Shown: piece after piece, positions 1-5,543 of the stretch
How positions within the stretch are numbered: the first letter of the stretch is position 1
How the letters are laid out: each line of letters begins with the position of its first letter
Assembly (NCBI GenBank): GCA_937967875.1
Contig: CALBTQ010000763.1
Coordinates: forward strand, 1-6,794
Origin: an uncultured Pseudomonadota bacterium
GTDB lineage: Bacteria > Lernaellota > Lernaellaia > Lernaellales > Lernaellaceae
Direction: 5' to 3'
Length of the DNA stretch: 6,794 nucleotides
Translations under genes and position numbers: made by a program
Notes under the pieces: model-generated
What the model was told of the DNA's origin: nothing
Database searches by the model: none
Seen by the model: only the letters and a program-made list of their open reading frames with translations

Positions 1-1
1 C

Positions 2-1207
2 GTGGGCGTGACCAATTTTCCGATGCGCGACGACGCGCGCGTTTATCAAGCCTATTCGCTGTTGAAAATCCGGCAGCATTACGAAGCGTTCAAGGTCGCC
101 GAGCAGGCGGTGCACGAATACCCGCAGCGGTGGGAGCTGCGCTTGATCATGATCGAGTTCTGGCTGTGGCGCGATCGGCTGGACGATGCGCAGCGCGAGC
201 TGAGCCTGGCCCTGAACGTTGCGCCCGACGAGCCGGAAGTGGTGCGCATGGCCGTACGCATTTTGCATTACCGCGGCGATCTGCTGACGGCGTGCGAGAT
301 GGCGCGGCACTTGTTGATTCTCAAGCCGGACAACAAAACGTATCGGAGTCTGGCCGCCGAGGTGTACGTCGATTACGGATTGCTGGTCGAGCGCGAGGGC
401 GATCGCGAAGCGGCGTTGACCGCATACTTCGCGGCGGCTTCGCTGGATCCGAACGATCCGACGCCCTCGTTGCTGATCGGCCGCGTGCTGCTGGCGATGA
501 ATCTGGTCGACGCCTCGCGGCGATACACGCAGGCGGGCCGGGCGAAAATCAAAAACCCCGACGATTTGCGGCGCGACGTGTTTTCGTTGGAAAATTACAG
601 CGACCAGGTCGACGCCGACGAACATCTGCGCATGGCCGATTTTTACTTCGGTCGCGACCAGGCCGAGATGGCCGCGCAGGAATTGGAGCTGGCGCTGATC
701 GCCGACTTCCGACAGCTCGACGTCTGGAAACGGTTGGGCCTGCTGCACGCGCAGTACCTGGGCGACGTGTTGCGCGCGCGCCAGTGCCTGCACGCGCTGT
801 GGGTGCTCGACGCGCAGGGCGAGGCGGCCGCCGAATTGCAGGCGGCGCTGAAGCTGGAAACCCAACCGCCGTTGCCGCCCTCGCCGGGGTTCATCGAGCG
901 CACCGAAGAGGGTTTGGCGTTTTCGCCGGAACAGCGCAAGGTGACGCAAAGCGGTCCGGCGACGGCCGGGCTACAGCGCGTGTATTTGACATTCGTGGTC
1001 AACAAGGCGGCCGGCGAACATTCGATTCGCTTGCGCGTGGAAAATCCGGCGGGCCAGCCGGTGGTGGACGAACGGTTTGTCATGGAGTTTTTCGGAAACG
1101 AAATCGCCATCGTGCGCACCGGGGTCTGGACGACCCCCGGCCAATATCGAGTGCAATGGTGGATGGACGACATGGAGCGGGCAAAGAAAAATTTTGTCGT
1201 GCAATAG
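2..1207 (+). CDS. TPR-repeat protein with C-terminal beta-rich domain, 5' partial
   Basis: The visible 401 residues are mostly helix-turn-helix repeats of the tetratricopeptide type, which normally act as protein-protein scaffolds. Repeat-like units run at about residues 11-44, 46-78, 79-112, 118-152, 154-180, 207-238 and 240-272. They show the usual small and aromatic spacing and end in turns such as NVAPDEPE, LKPDN and LDPNDP. A Pro-rich linker (about 286-296) leads to a C-terminal region (about 322-401) of alternating hydrophobic strands, probably a small beta-sandwich. I see no signal peptide or catalytic motif. The frame is open to the window edge; the GTG at 2 and ATG at 23 have no convincing ribosome binding site, so the true start probably lies upstream. 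The stop is 27 nt before the PilZ gene, suggesting one operon and perhaps a scaffold role for that module. The exact function is unknown to me. Confidence 0.85.
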   Translation: MGVTNFPMRDDARVYQAYSLLKIRQHYEAFKVAEQAVHEYPQRWELRLIMIEFWLWRDRLDDAQRELSLALNVAPDEPEVVRMAVRILHYRGDLLTACEMARHLLILKPDNKTYRSLAAEVYVDYGLLVEREGDREAALTAYFAAASLDPNDPTPSLLIGRVLLAMNLVDASRRYTQAGRAKIKNPDDLRRDVFSLENYSDQVDADEHLRMADFYFGRDQAEMAAQELELALIADFRQLDVWKRLGLLHAQYLGDVLRARQCLHALWVLDAQGEAAAELQAALKLETQPPLPPSPGFIERTEEGLAFSPEQRKVTQSGPATAGLQRVYLTFVVNKAAGEHSIRLRVENPAGQPVVDERFVMEFFGNEIAIVRTGVWTTPGQYRVQWWMDDMERAKKNFVVQ

Positions 1208-1222
1208 GTTCGATCGAGACGC

Positions 1223-1228
1223 AGGGAG
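1223..1228 (+). promoter_or_regulatory. Ribosome binding site of the PilZ gene
   Basis: AGGGAG lies 6 nt before the ATG at 1235, inside the 27-nt gap after the TPR gene. It supports that start. I see no promoter or terminator in the gap, which fits cotranscription. Confidence 0.7.
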
Positions 1229-1234
1229 ACTATT

Positions 1235-1630
1235 ATGAGCGATGGACAAACCAAAGGTGGAAAAGGGAAGAAGGATTCGGCGGAAAAACGGCGCGATATC
1301 CGCGTGCATCTGAAAGCGCGCGTCGATTACGAGCTGTTGTCGGAAGACACCTTTCTGTTCGAGTACACCTCCAACGTCAGCCGCGGCGGAATTTTTCTGG
1401 CCACGCGCAATCCGCTGCCGGTGGGCACGGTGATCAAGATGCATTTCACGCTGCCCACCGACGACCGGAAAGTCGAAGTGAAGGGCAAGGTGGCGTGGAT
1501 CAACGAGTACAAGCCCGGCAAGAAAAATCGCAATCCCGGCATGGGCGTTGAGTTCGTCAATCTTTCCGAAGAAGATATGGTGGCGATTACGCAGTTGATT
1601 AAAAAGAAGGCGTTGTTGGCCGACGAATAA
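1235..1630 (+). CDS. PilZ-domain protein, predicted c-di-GMP receptor
   Basis: This 131-aa protein is essentially a single PilZ domain after a short Lys/Gly-rich N-terminus (residues 1-18). The two c-di-GMP contact motifs of the family are both visible: RxxxR as RRDIR at residues 19-23, and (D/N)xSxxG as NVSRGG at 47-52. Further on, the PLPVGT segment, the VKGKVAWI strand and the PGMGVEF strand match the PilZ form common in Myxococcus and other deltaproteobacteria. There is no signal peptide or membrane helix, so it should be cytosolic, changing shape or partner binding when c-di-GMP is bound. The ATG at 1235 has a good AGGGAG site. The gene is 27 nt after a TPR gene and 12 nt before an HD-GYP-family gene, so c-di-GMP sensing and a phosphodiesterase-type fold are probably cotranscribed. 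The target controlled is not evident. Confidence 0.92.
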   Translation: MSDGQTKGGKGKKDSAEKRRDIRVHLKARVDYELLSEDTFLFEYTSNVSRGGIFLATRNPLPVGTVIKMHFTLPTDDRKVEVKGKVAWINEYKPGKKNRNPGMGVEFVNLSEEDMVAITQLIKKKALLADE

Positions 1631-1635
1631 GGAGG
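1629..1635 (+). promoter_or_regulatory. Strong ribosome binding site of the HD-GYP-family gene
   Basis: AAGGAGG, a near-perfect Shine-Dalgarno, begins in the stop codon region of the PilZ gene and lies 7 nt before the ATG at 1643. It fixes that start and implies efficient translation from a shared transcript. Confidence 0.8.
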
Positions 1636-1642
1636 CGGCGAC

Positions 1643-2380
1643 ATGTGCGAAGAGCTGCAAAACAAGGTTGATGCGCTCCAGGAGGAGAACGCACGACTCA
1701 AGGGCGAGGTGCATGCGTTGCGCGAAGCGTTGCACCGCGAAGGCGAAGCGCTGGCCACCGGGGAAATCCGGCTGAAGCTGGCGTATCTGTCGACCATTCA
1801 GGCGCTGGTGCGGGCCATCGAAGCGCGCGACCCCTATACGGTCGGCCATTCGACGATGGTCAGCATTCTGGCGGTGACCCTGGCGCGCAAGCTGGGTTTG
1901 TCCGAGGACGAATGCGAGCGGGTGCGCATCGCCGGCACGCTGCTGGACGTGGGCAAGATCGGCATCGCCGGCGACTTGCTGACCAAGCGCGAGGACCTGA
2001 GCGACAAGGATCTGCTGGCCATGCGCGAGCACGTGCACATCGGCGCGCAGATCGTCGAGCCGATCATCTACCCGTGGGACGTGAGCACGCTGATCTTCCA
2101 GCACCACGAGCGCCTGGACGGCAGCGGCTATCCCGAGGGGCTGGCCAACGGCGAAATCCAGCGCGAGGCGATGATTCTGGGTCTGGCCGATTCCTTCGTG
2201 GCGATGATCGTGCGCCGGGCCTATCGCGAGGCGCACAAGGAAGCGGAGGTCGTTGCGTTTTTCCGGAACGAGGCCGGCAAAACCTACGACAAGGAGTCCG
2301 TGGATGCGTTGGTCGAGCTGCTGCACACCGATCCGGATTTACGGCGCGAGATCGACCGTTTCAAACTGACAATCGATTGA
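1643..2380 (+). CDS. HD-GYP-family protein with degenerate HD motif (LD-GYP)
   Basis: HD-GYP proteins hydrolyse c-di-GMP at a di- or tri-metal centre. This 245-aa protein starts with a probable coiled coil (residues 3-45, heptad Leu/Glu/Lys pattern) that could drive dimerisation. An HD-GYP domain follows to about residue 235. Visible family landmarks are AIEARDPYTVGHS (58-70, including H69), GKIGI (104-108), REHVHIGAQIV (128-138, H130), HHERLDGSGYPEGL (154-167, GYP at 162-164) and LADSF (181-185, D183). The HD pair, however, reads L101-D102: the metal-ligand His is Leu, encoded by CTG at 1943-1945. The usual Asp of the FDAM motif is also Val186. Metal binding and hydrolysis may therefore be reduced or lost, leaving a sensing or partner-binding role, perhaps with the adjacent PilZ protein. 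No receiver or membrane domain is present. The fold assignment is firm; activity is uncertain. Confidence 0.9.
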   Translation: MCEELQNKVDALQEENARLKGEVHALREALHREGEALATGEIRLKLAYLSTIQALVRAIEARDPYTVGHSTMVSILAVTLARKLGLSEDECERVRIAGTLLDVGKIGIAGDLLTKREDLSDKDLLAMREHVHIGAQIVEPIIYPWDVSTLIFQHHERLDGSGYPEGLANGEIQREAMILGLADSFVAMIVRRAYREAHKEAEVVAFFRNEAGKTYDKESVDALVELLHTDPDLRREIDRFKLTID

Positions 2381-2385
2381 GCCAA

Positions 2386-2416
2386 TTGACAAGGCCGACG
2401 AACCGTAGAATATAGA
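2386..2416 (+). promoter_or_regulatory. Candidate sigma70-type promoter for the HAMP gene
   Basis: An exact TTGACA -35 box lies at 2386-2391, just after the HD-GYP-family stop. A TATAGA -10-like box at 2411-2416 follows at a 19-nt spacing, longer than the optimal 17. The overlapping TAGAAT (2406-2411) is a better -10 match but only 14 nt away. The 73-nt gap is the largest in the first half of the window and is AT-richer than its surroundings, which supports a promoter here. Read-through from upstream remains possible because I see no terminator. Confidence 0.45.
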
Positions 2417-2441
2417 ACGCTCGTGAGGGCTTCATTTTCTC

Positions 2442-2447
2442 AGGAGG
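2442..2447 (+). promoter_or_regulatory. Strong ribosome binding site of the HAMP gene
   Basis: AGGAGG lies 6 nt before the ATG at 2454 and fixes that start. Another ATG at 2449 is out of frame and too close to the site to be used. Confidence 0.8.
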
Positions 2448-2453
2448 AATGGG

Positions 2454-3029
2454 ATGAATCAGCAAGGCCAGAACCGCCGTCGACGGTACTTCATCGATAA
2501 GCAGTTCCAGAGCAAGTACGTCGCGCTGCTTGTGGTCTTCATTGTCGCCTTGGGCGCCGCGGGCATTTTGATTCTGATGGTCGGCGGCAACGAGCCGGTG
2601 CCGACCGAGTCCGCGCAGAGCGATCTGAACGGGGCGATCATCGCGATGCTGATGGTCATTCTCGTGTTCGTGGCTTTTACCATCTGGTCCGGCGTGCGCT
2701 TCTCGCACCGCGTGGTCGGCCCGGTGTATGCCTTCAACCGTCACATGAACTGGATCAAGGAAGGCAATTATACGCGCAACCTGCAACTGCGCGAAAAAGA
2801 CGAATTCAAGAATCTCGCCGCGTCGCTCAACAGCATGCAGGAAGCGCTGCGCAGCCGCGTGCGCGACGACGTCGAGACGCTCAACAACATCGAAACCGGC
2901 CTGGGCGAATTGGTCGAGGTGCTCGGGCAGGATGGCTTCGACCGTGAGCGCGCGCTGGAGATGATCAAGCGCCTACGCGGCGAAGCGGAATCCACGCGGG
3001 TCAAGAACGAAGGGTACATCACGAAATGA
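2454..3029 (+). CDS. Two-helix membrane protein with HAMP domain and no output domain
   Basis: The 191-aa protein starts with an Arg-rich cytosolic stretch (RRRR at 8-11), then a membrane helix (about 22-43), a short outer loop (44-60), a second helix (about 61-80) and a HAMP domain (about 81-133). HAMP features include HRVVGP (85-90), the WIKEGNY turn (100-106), DEF (116-118) and LNSM (125-128). HAMP domains relay signals from membrane helices to kinase, cyclase or chemotaxis domains. Here only a charged, probably coiled-coil tail (about 134-186) follows, with no methylation region, kinase or GGDEF domain. The 17-residue outer loop is too small for a normal sensor domain, so it may sense through the membrane or work with a partner. 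Its stop overlaps the start of a 42-aa membrane protein (ATGA), so the two are probably made together. The specific role is unknown. Confidence 0.88.
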   Translation: MNQQGQNRRRRYFIDKQFQSKYVALLVVFIVALGAAGILILMVGGNEPVPTESAQSDLNGAIIAMLMVILVFVAFTIWSGVRFSHRVVGPVYAFNRHMNWIKEGNYTRNLQLREKDEFKNLAASLNSMQEALRSRVRDDVETLNNIETGLGELVEVLGQDGFDRERALEMIKRLRGEAESTRVKNEGYITK

Positions 3030-3154
3030 GCGAGTTTGCGCCGCACAACGACCCGCACCCGGACGCCATGGAAGCCAAAGACCTGTGGCTGCTGCTGCCC
3101 GCGATGACCGTGGCCGGGCTGGTCGGCCTGACGGTCTTCTTCCTTTACTTCTGA
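3026..3154 (+). CDS. 42-aa single-pass membrane micro-protein, coupled to the HAMP gene
   Basis: This short frame begins at the ATG inside the ATGA overlap with the HAMP gene stop, a typical translational-coupling arrangement. A GAAGGG site at 3009-3014 lies 11 nt upstream. The protein has a hydrophilic, His/Pro/Asp-rich N-terminus (residues 1-18) and one hydrophobic helix (about 20-41) that runs to the C-terminus, ending FFLYF. Such an architecture suggests a small membrane-embedded protein, possibly a partner or regulator of the HAMP protein. The intrinsic terminator follows only 21 nt after its stop, which places it as the last gene of the unit and supports it being real. I do not recognise a family. 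It could instead be a chance frame, but the overlap, the clear membrane helix and the terminator position argue against that. Confidence 0.7.
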   Translation: MSEFAPHNDPHPDAMEAKDLWLLLPAMTVAGLVGLTVFFLYF

Positions 3155-3175
3155 GGCGTAACGAAACCGAAACGA

Positions 3176-3204
3176 CCCGGCCCCGCGGCCGGGTTTTTTC
3201 TTTT
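3176..3204 (+). terminator. Intrinsic (Rho-independent) terminator
   Basis: A perfect 7-bp GC stem pairs CCCGGCC (3176-3182) with GGCCGGG (3187-3193) across the 4-nt loop CCGC. Six T residues (3194-3199), a C and four more T follow. An A-T pair (3175 with 3194) can extend the stem. It closes the HAMP and micro-protein unit and insulates it from the glycosyltransferase unit. Confidence 0.9.
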
Positions 3205-3210
3205 GCGAAC

Positions 3211-3239
3211 TTGTTAAAAAACCTCGTTTGAGGCACAAT
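3211..3239 (+). promoter_or_regulatory. Candidate sigma70-type promoter for the glycosyltransferase unit
   Basis: TTGTTA (3211-3216) and CACAAT (3234-3239) each match 4 of 6 consensus positions and are separated by the ideal 17 nt. The site lies in an AT-rich patch directly after the terminator and about 30 nt before the ATG at 3271. Position and spacing are good; the boxes themselves are only moderate matches. Confidence 0.45.
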
Positions 3240-3270
3240 ACGTTTTCACTTGCGGCAGGCGGGGGAACCG

Positions 3271-4245
3271 ATGGCGAAGAAGGCGGCCGCGATGGAATTG
3301 TCCATCGTCGTTCCGGTATTCAATGAAGTGGAAAGCGTCGCGGCGCTGGTCGCCGACGTGCGCGCGAACGTGGCGCCGCTGGGCCGCCGCTACGAGATCC
3401 TGCTGGTCGACGACGGCAGCACCGACGGCTCGGACAAACTGCTGGACGACCTGGCCGCGCAAGCTCCCGAAATCGTCGCGTTGCATTTGCGCCGCAACTT
3501 CGGCCAGACCGCCGCGCTCTCGGCCGGCATCGACGCCGCGCGCGGCGCGGTCATCGTCACCCTCGACGCCGACGGGCAGAACGATCCCGCCGACATTCGG
3601 CCGCTGCTGGAGAAAATCGCGCAGGGCTACGACGTGGTCAGCGGCTGGCGGCAAAAACGGCAGGACGAAGCGCCGCGCATGTTCGTCTCGCGCGTGGCCA
3701 ACCGGATGATTTCCGCGATCACCGGCGTGCACCTGAACGACTACGGCTGCACGCTCAAGGCGTACCGGCGCGAGATCATCAAGGACGTGCGTTTGTACGG
3801 CGAGATGCACCGGTTCATTCCGGCGCTGGCCACGTGGGTCGGCGCGCGCGTGGCGGAAATGCCCGTGCGGCACCATCCGCGGCGGCAGGGAACCAGCAAG
3901 TACGGCATGGGGCGCATCTATCGCGTGCTGCTGGATCTGGCGACGGTGGTGTTCATGCTCAAGTGGTCGACCAAGCCGATCCGCATTTTCGGCGGCATCG
4001 GGCTGCTGGCGGCGCTGGCCGGCGTGGGCAGCTTTATCGCGGTGCTGTTGATGAAGCTGATCGGCGGCATGGACATGACCGGCAACCCGTTTTTCCTCAC
4101 CGGCATTTTATTCACGCTCGTCGGCGTGCAGTTCGTGCTGATGGGCCTGCTGGGCGAGATCAACGTGCGCGTGTACCACGAGGCGCAAAACAAACCGATT
4201 TACTATTTGCGCGACCCGGCCGGGCCGCGAAAGGATGAACCATGA
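3271..4245 (+). CDS. GtrB/DPM1-like family 2 glycosyltransferase, membrane-anchored
   Basis: This 324-aa protein probably transfers a sugar from a nucleotide donor to a polyprenyl phosphate on the inner face of the membrane, making a lipid-linked sugar for later use at the surface. A GT-A fold domain (residues 9 to about 220) shows the family series SIVVPVFNE (11-19), VDDGSTDGS (46-54), RRNFGQTAALSAG (74-86), LDADGQNDP (98-106, with the metal-binding DxD), GEMHRFIPAL (177-186) and RQGTSKYG (205-212). Two C-terminal membrane helices (about 237-263 and 274-297) match the GtrB/ArnC layout. I chose the ATG at 3271; the GGGGGA at 3261-3266 is a fair though close ribosome site. A TTG at 3250 would add 7 residues, and an ATG at 3292 also starts before the fold. 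It overlaps the next gene by ATGA. The sugar and the downstream acceptor cannot be told from the sequence. Confidence 0.9.
   Translation: MAKKAAAMELSIVVPVFNEVESVAALVADVRANVAPLGRRYEILLVDDGSTDGSDKLLDDLAAQAPEIVALHLRRNFGQTAALSAGIDAARGAVIVTLDADGQNDPADIRPLLEKIAQGYDVVSGWRQKRQDEAPRMFVSRVANRMISAITGVHLNDYGCTLKAYRREIIKDVRLYGEMHRFIPALATWVGARVAEMPVRHHPRRQGTSKYGMGRIYRVLLDLATVVFMLKWSTKPIRIFGGIGLLAALAGVGSFIAVLLMKLIGGMDMTGNPFFLTGILFTLVGVQFVLMGLLGEINVRVYHEAQNKPIYYLRDPAGPRKDEP
4231..4235 (+). promoter_or_regulatory. Ribosome binding site of the M18 aminopeptidase gene
   Basis: AAGGA lies 6 nt before the ATG at 4242, inside the end of the glycosyltransferase gene. It confirms the overlapping ATGA start and allows the second gene both coupled and independent initiation. 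Confidence 0.65.
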
Positions 4246-5534
4246 GCGACGCGAAGCAACTGCTGGACTTTTTCGCCGCCTCGCCGACCGCCATGCACGC
4301 GGTCGCCTGGGCCGCCGAGGAACTGACGCGGGCCGGCTTCACCCGGTTGCGCGAAGAGGATGAATGGCAGTTGCTGCCGGGCGACGCGTTCTTCGTCACG
4401 CGCGGCCACAGCTCGCTGCTGGCCGGGCGCGTCGGGGCGAAGGCTCCGGCCGAAAGCGGTTTTCGCATCGCCGGCGCGCACACCGACGTGCCGGGGCTGC
4501 GTCTGATGCCCAACCCGGCGGTGGAAAAAGAGGGCTACCTGCAACTGGGCGTCGAGGTGTACGGCGGGCCGATCCTGGCGACGTGGACCGACCGCGACCT
4601 GACCCTCGCCGGGCGCGTGGTCGTGCGCGACGGCGACGGCCTGAGCGAGCGCGCGGTGCATATCGAGCGGCCGATCTGCCGCATTCCCAACCTGGCGATC
4701 CACTTCAACCGCAAGGTCAACGACGACGGCCTCAAGCTCGACAAGCAAAAGCACATGCGCCCACTGCTGGCGCTGGGCGACAAGAAGCGCCTGGAGAGCG
4801 ATCCGCTGCGGCAACTGCTCGCCGCCGAATTGGGCGTCGAACCCGCGGCGATCGTCGATCATCGCCTGGATGTGGTCGATGCGCAGCCGCCGGCGTTGGG
4901 CGGGCTGGACGAACAACTGCTGTTCACGCGCGGGGTGGACAACCTGCTCTCGTGCTATTGCGCGGTGCGGGCGCTCACGGCGCTGTCGGCCGACCCGGCG
5001 ACCAGCGCGTTGATCGTGCTGTTCGACAACGAGGAGTGCGGCTCGAACACGGCGCGCGGCGCGGGTTCGACCTTCCTGGACGTGGCGCTCGAACGCCTGG
5101 CCGGCGAGCGCGAGGCGCTGCATCGGGCGATCGCGCGCAGCCTGCTGGTGAGCGTCGACGGCGCGCACGCGGTGCATCCGAACTACGCGGACATGCACGA
5201 GCCCAAACACAAGCCGACGCTGGGCGGCGGTCCGGTGATCAAGATCAACGCCAACGAACGCTACGCGACCTCGTTGGCCACGCAGACCTATCTGGAACAA
5301 TGCGGCGCGGCGGCGCAAACGCCGGTGCAGCGCTACGTGCAGCGGGCCGATCTGCCCTGCGGCACGACCATCGGCCCGATCAGCGCCACGCGCCTGGGCA
5401 TCGCCACGGTCGACGTCGGCGCGCCGATGCTCTCGATGCATTCGATTCGCGAAACGATGCACGTGGACGACGCCGCGTTGATGACCGACCTGTTGAGAAC
5501 GCACCTGGGCGGATCGGTCGACCCGGTGCGCTGA
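4242..5534 (+). CDS. apeB: M18-family metallo-aminopeptidase (aspartyl aminopeptidase-like)
   Basis: M18 enzymes remove N-terminal, often acidic, residues from peptides using two metal ions in the cytosol, usually as large tetrahedral oligomers. The 430-aa length is normal for the family and the chain looks complete. All expected metal-site residues are visible: H80 in GAHTDVPG (78-85), with D82 beside it; the bridging D233 in GVDNLLS (231-237); E264 and E265 in FDNEECGS (261-268); D306 in SVDGAHAVHPNY (304-315); and H400 in LSMHSIRE (397-404). The PTLGGGPVIK segment (325-334) and LPCGTTIGPI (371-380) also match. Small departures are Val83 where Ser is usual after HTD, and Met89 where the family often has Lys. 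There is no signal peptide. It overlaps the glycosyltransferase gene and lies 9 nt before a lipoprotein hydrolase gene, so the three are probably cotranscribed. The apeB symbol reflects family membership, not proven substrate preference. Confidence 0.93.
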   Translation: MSDAKQLLDFFAASPTAMHAVAWAAEELTRAGFTRLREEDEWQLLPGDAFFVTRGHSSLLAGRVGAKAPAESGFRIAGAHTDVPGLRLMPNPAVEKEGYLQLGVEVYGGPILATWTDRDLTLAGRVVVRDGDGLSERAVHIERPICRIPNLAIHFNRKVNDDGLKLDKQKHMRPLLALGDKKRLESDPLRQLLAAELGVEPAAIVDHRLDVVDAQPPALGGLDEQLLFTRGVDNLLSCYCAVRALTALSADPATSALIVLFDNEECGSNTARGAGSTFLDVALERLAGEREALHRAIARSLLVSVDGAHAVHPNYADMHEPKHKPTLGGGPVIKINANERYATSLATQTYLEQCGAAAQTPVQRYVQRADLPCGTTIGPISATRLGIATVDVGAPMLSMHSIRETMHVDDAALMTDLLRTHLGGSVDPVR

Positions 5535-5543
5535 CGGCGGGGG

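Noticed and set aside
130..1551. A 473-codon + strand frame overlapping the TPR and PilZ genes
   Set aside because: It is a +2-type shadow rich in Arg, Gly and Ala without motifs, while the competing frames carry TPR repeats and a PilZ domain.
971..2326. A 451-codon - strand frame across the PilZ and HD-GYP-family genes
   Set aside because: Both + strand genes here have clear motifs and ribosome binding sites. The antisense translation has the same compositional bias as other shadows and no domain.
2424..2442. TGAG...CTCA pairing that could touch the ribosome site of the HAMP gene
   Set aside because: Only 4 bp with a long loop; no alternative structure or riboswitch-like fold is visible.
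3222..3233. Small hairpin CCTC-GTTT-GAGG within the promoter spacer
   Set aside because: A 4-bp stem is too short to distinguish from chance as an operator or second terminator.
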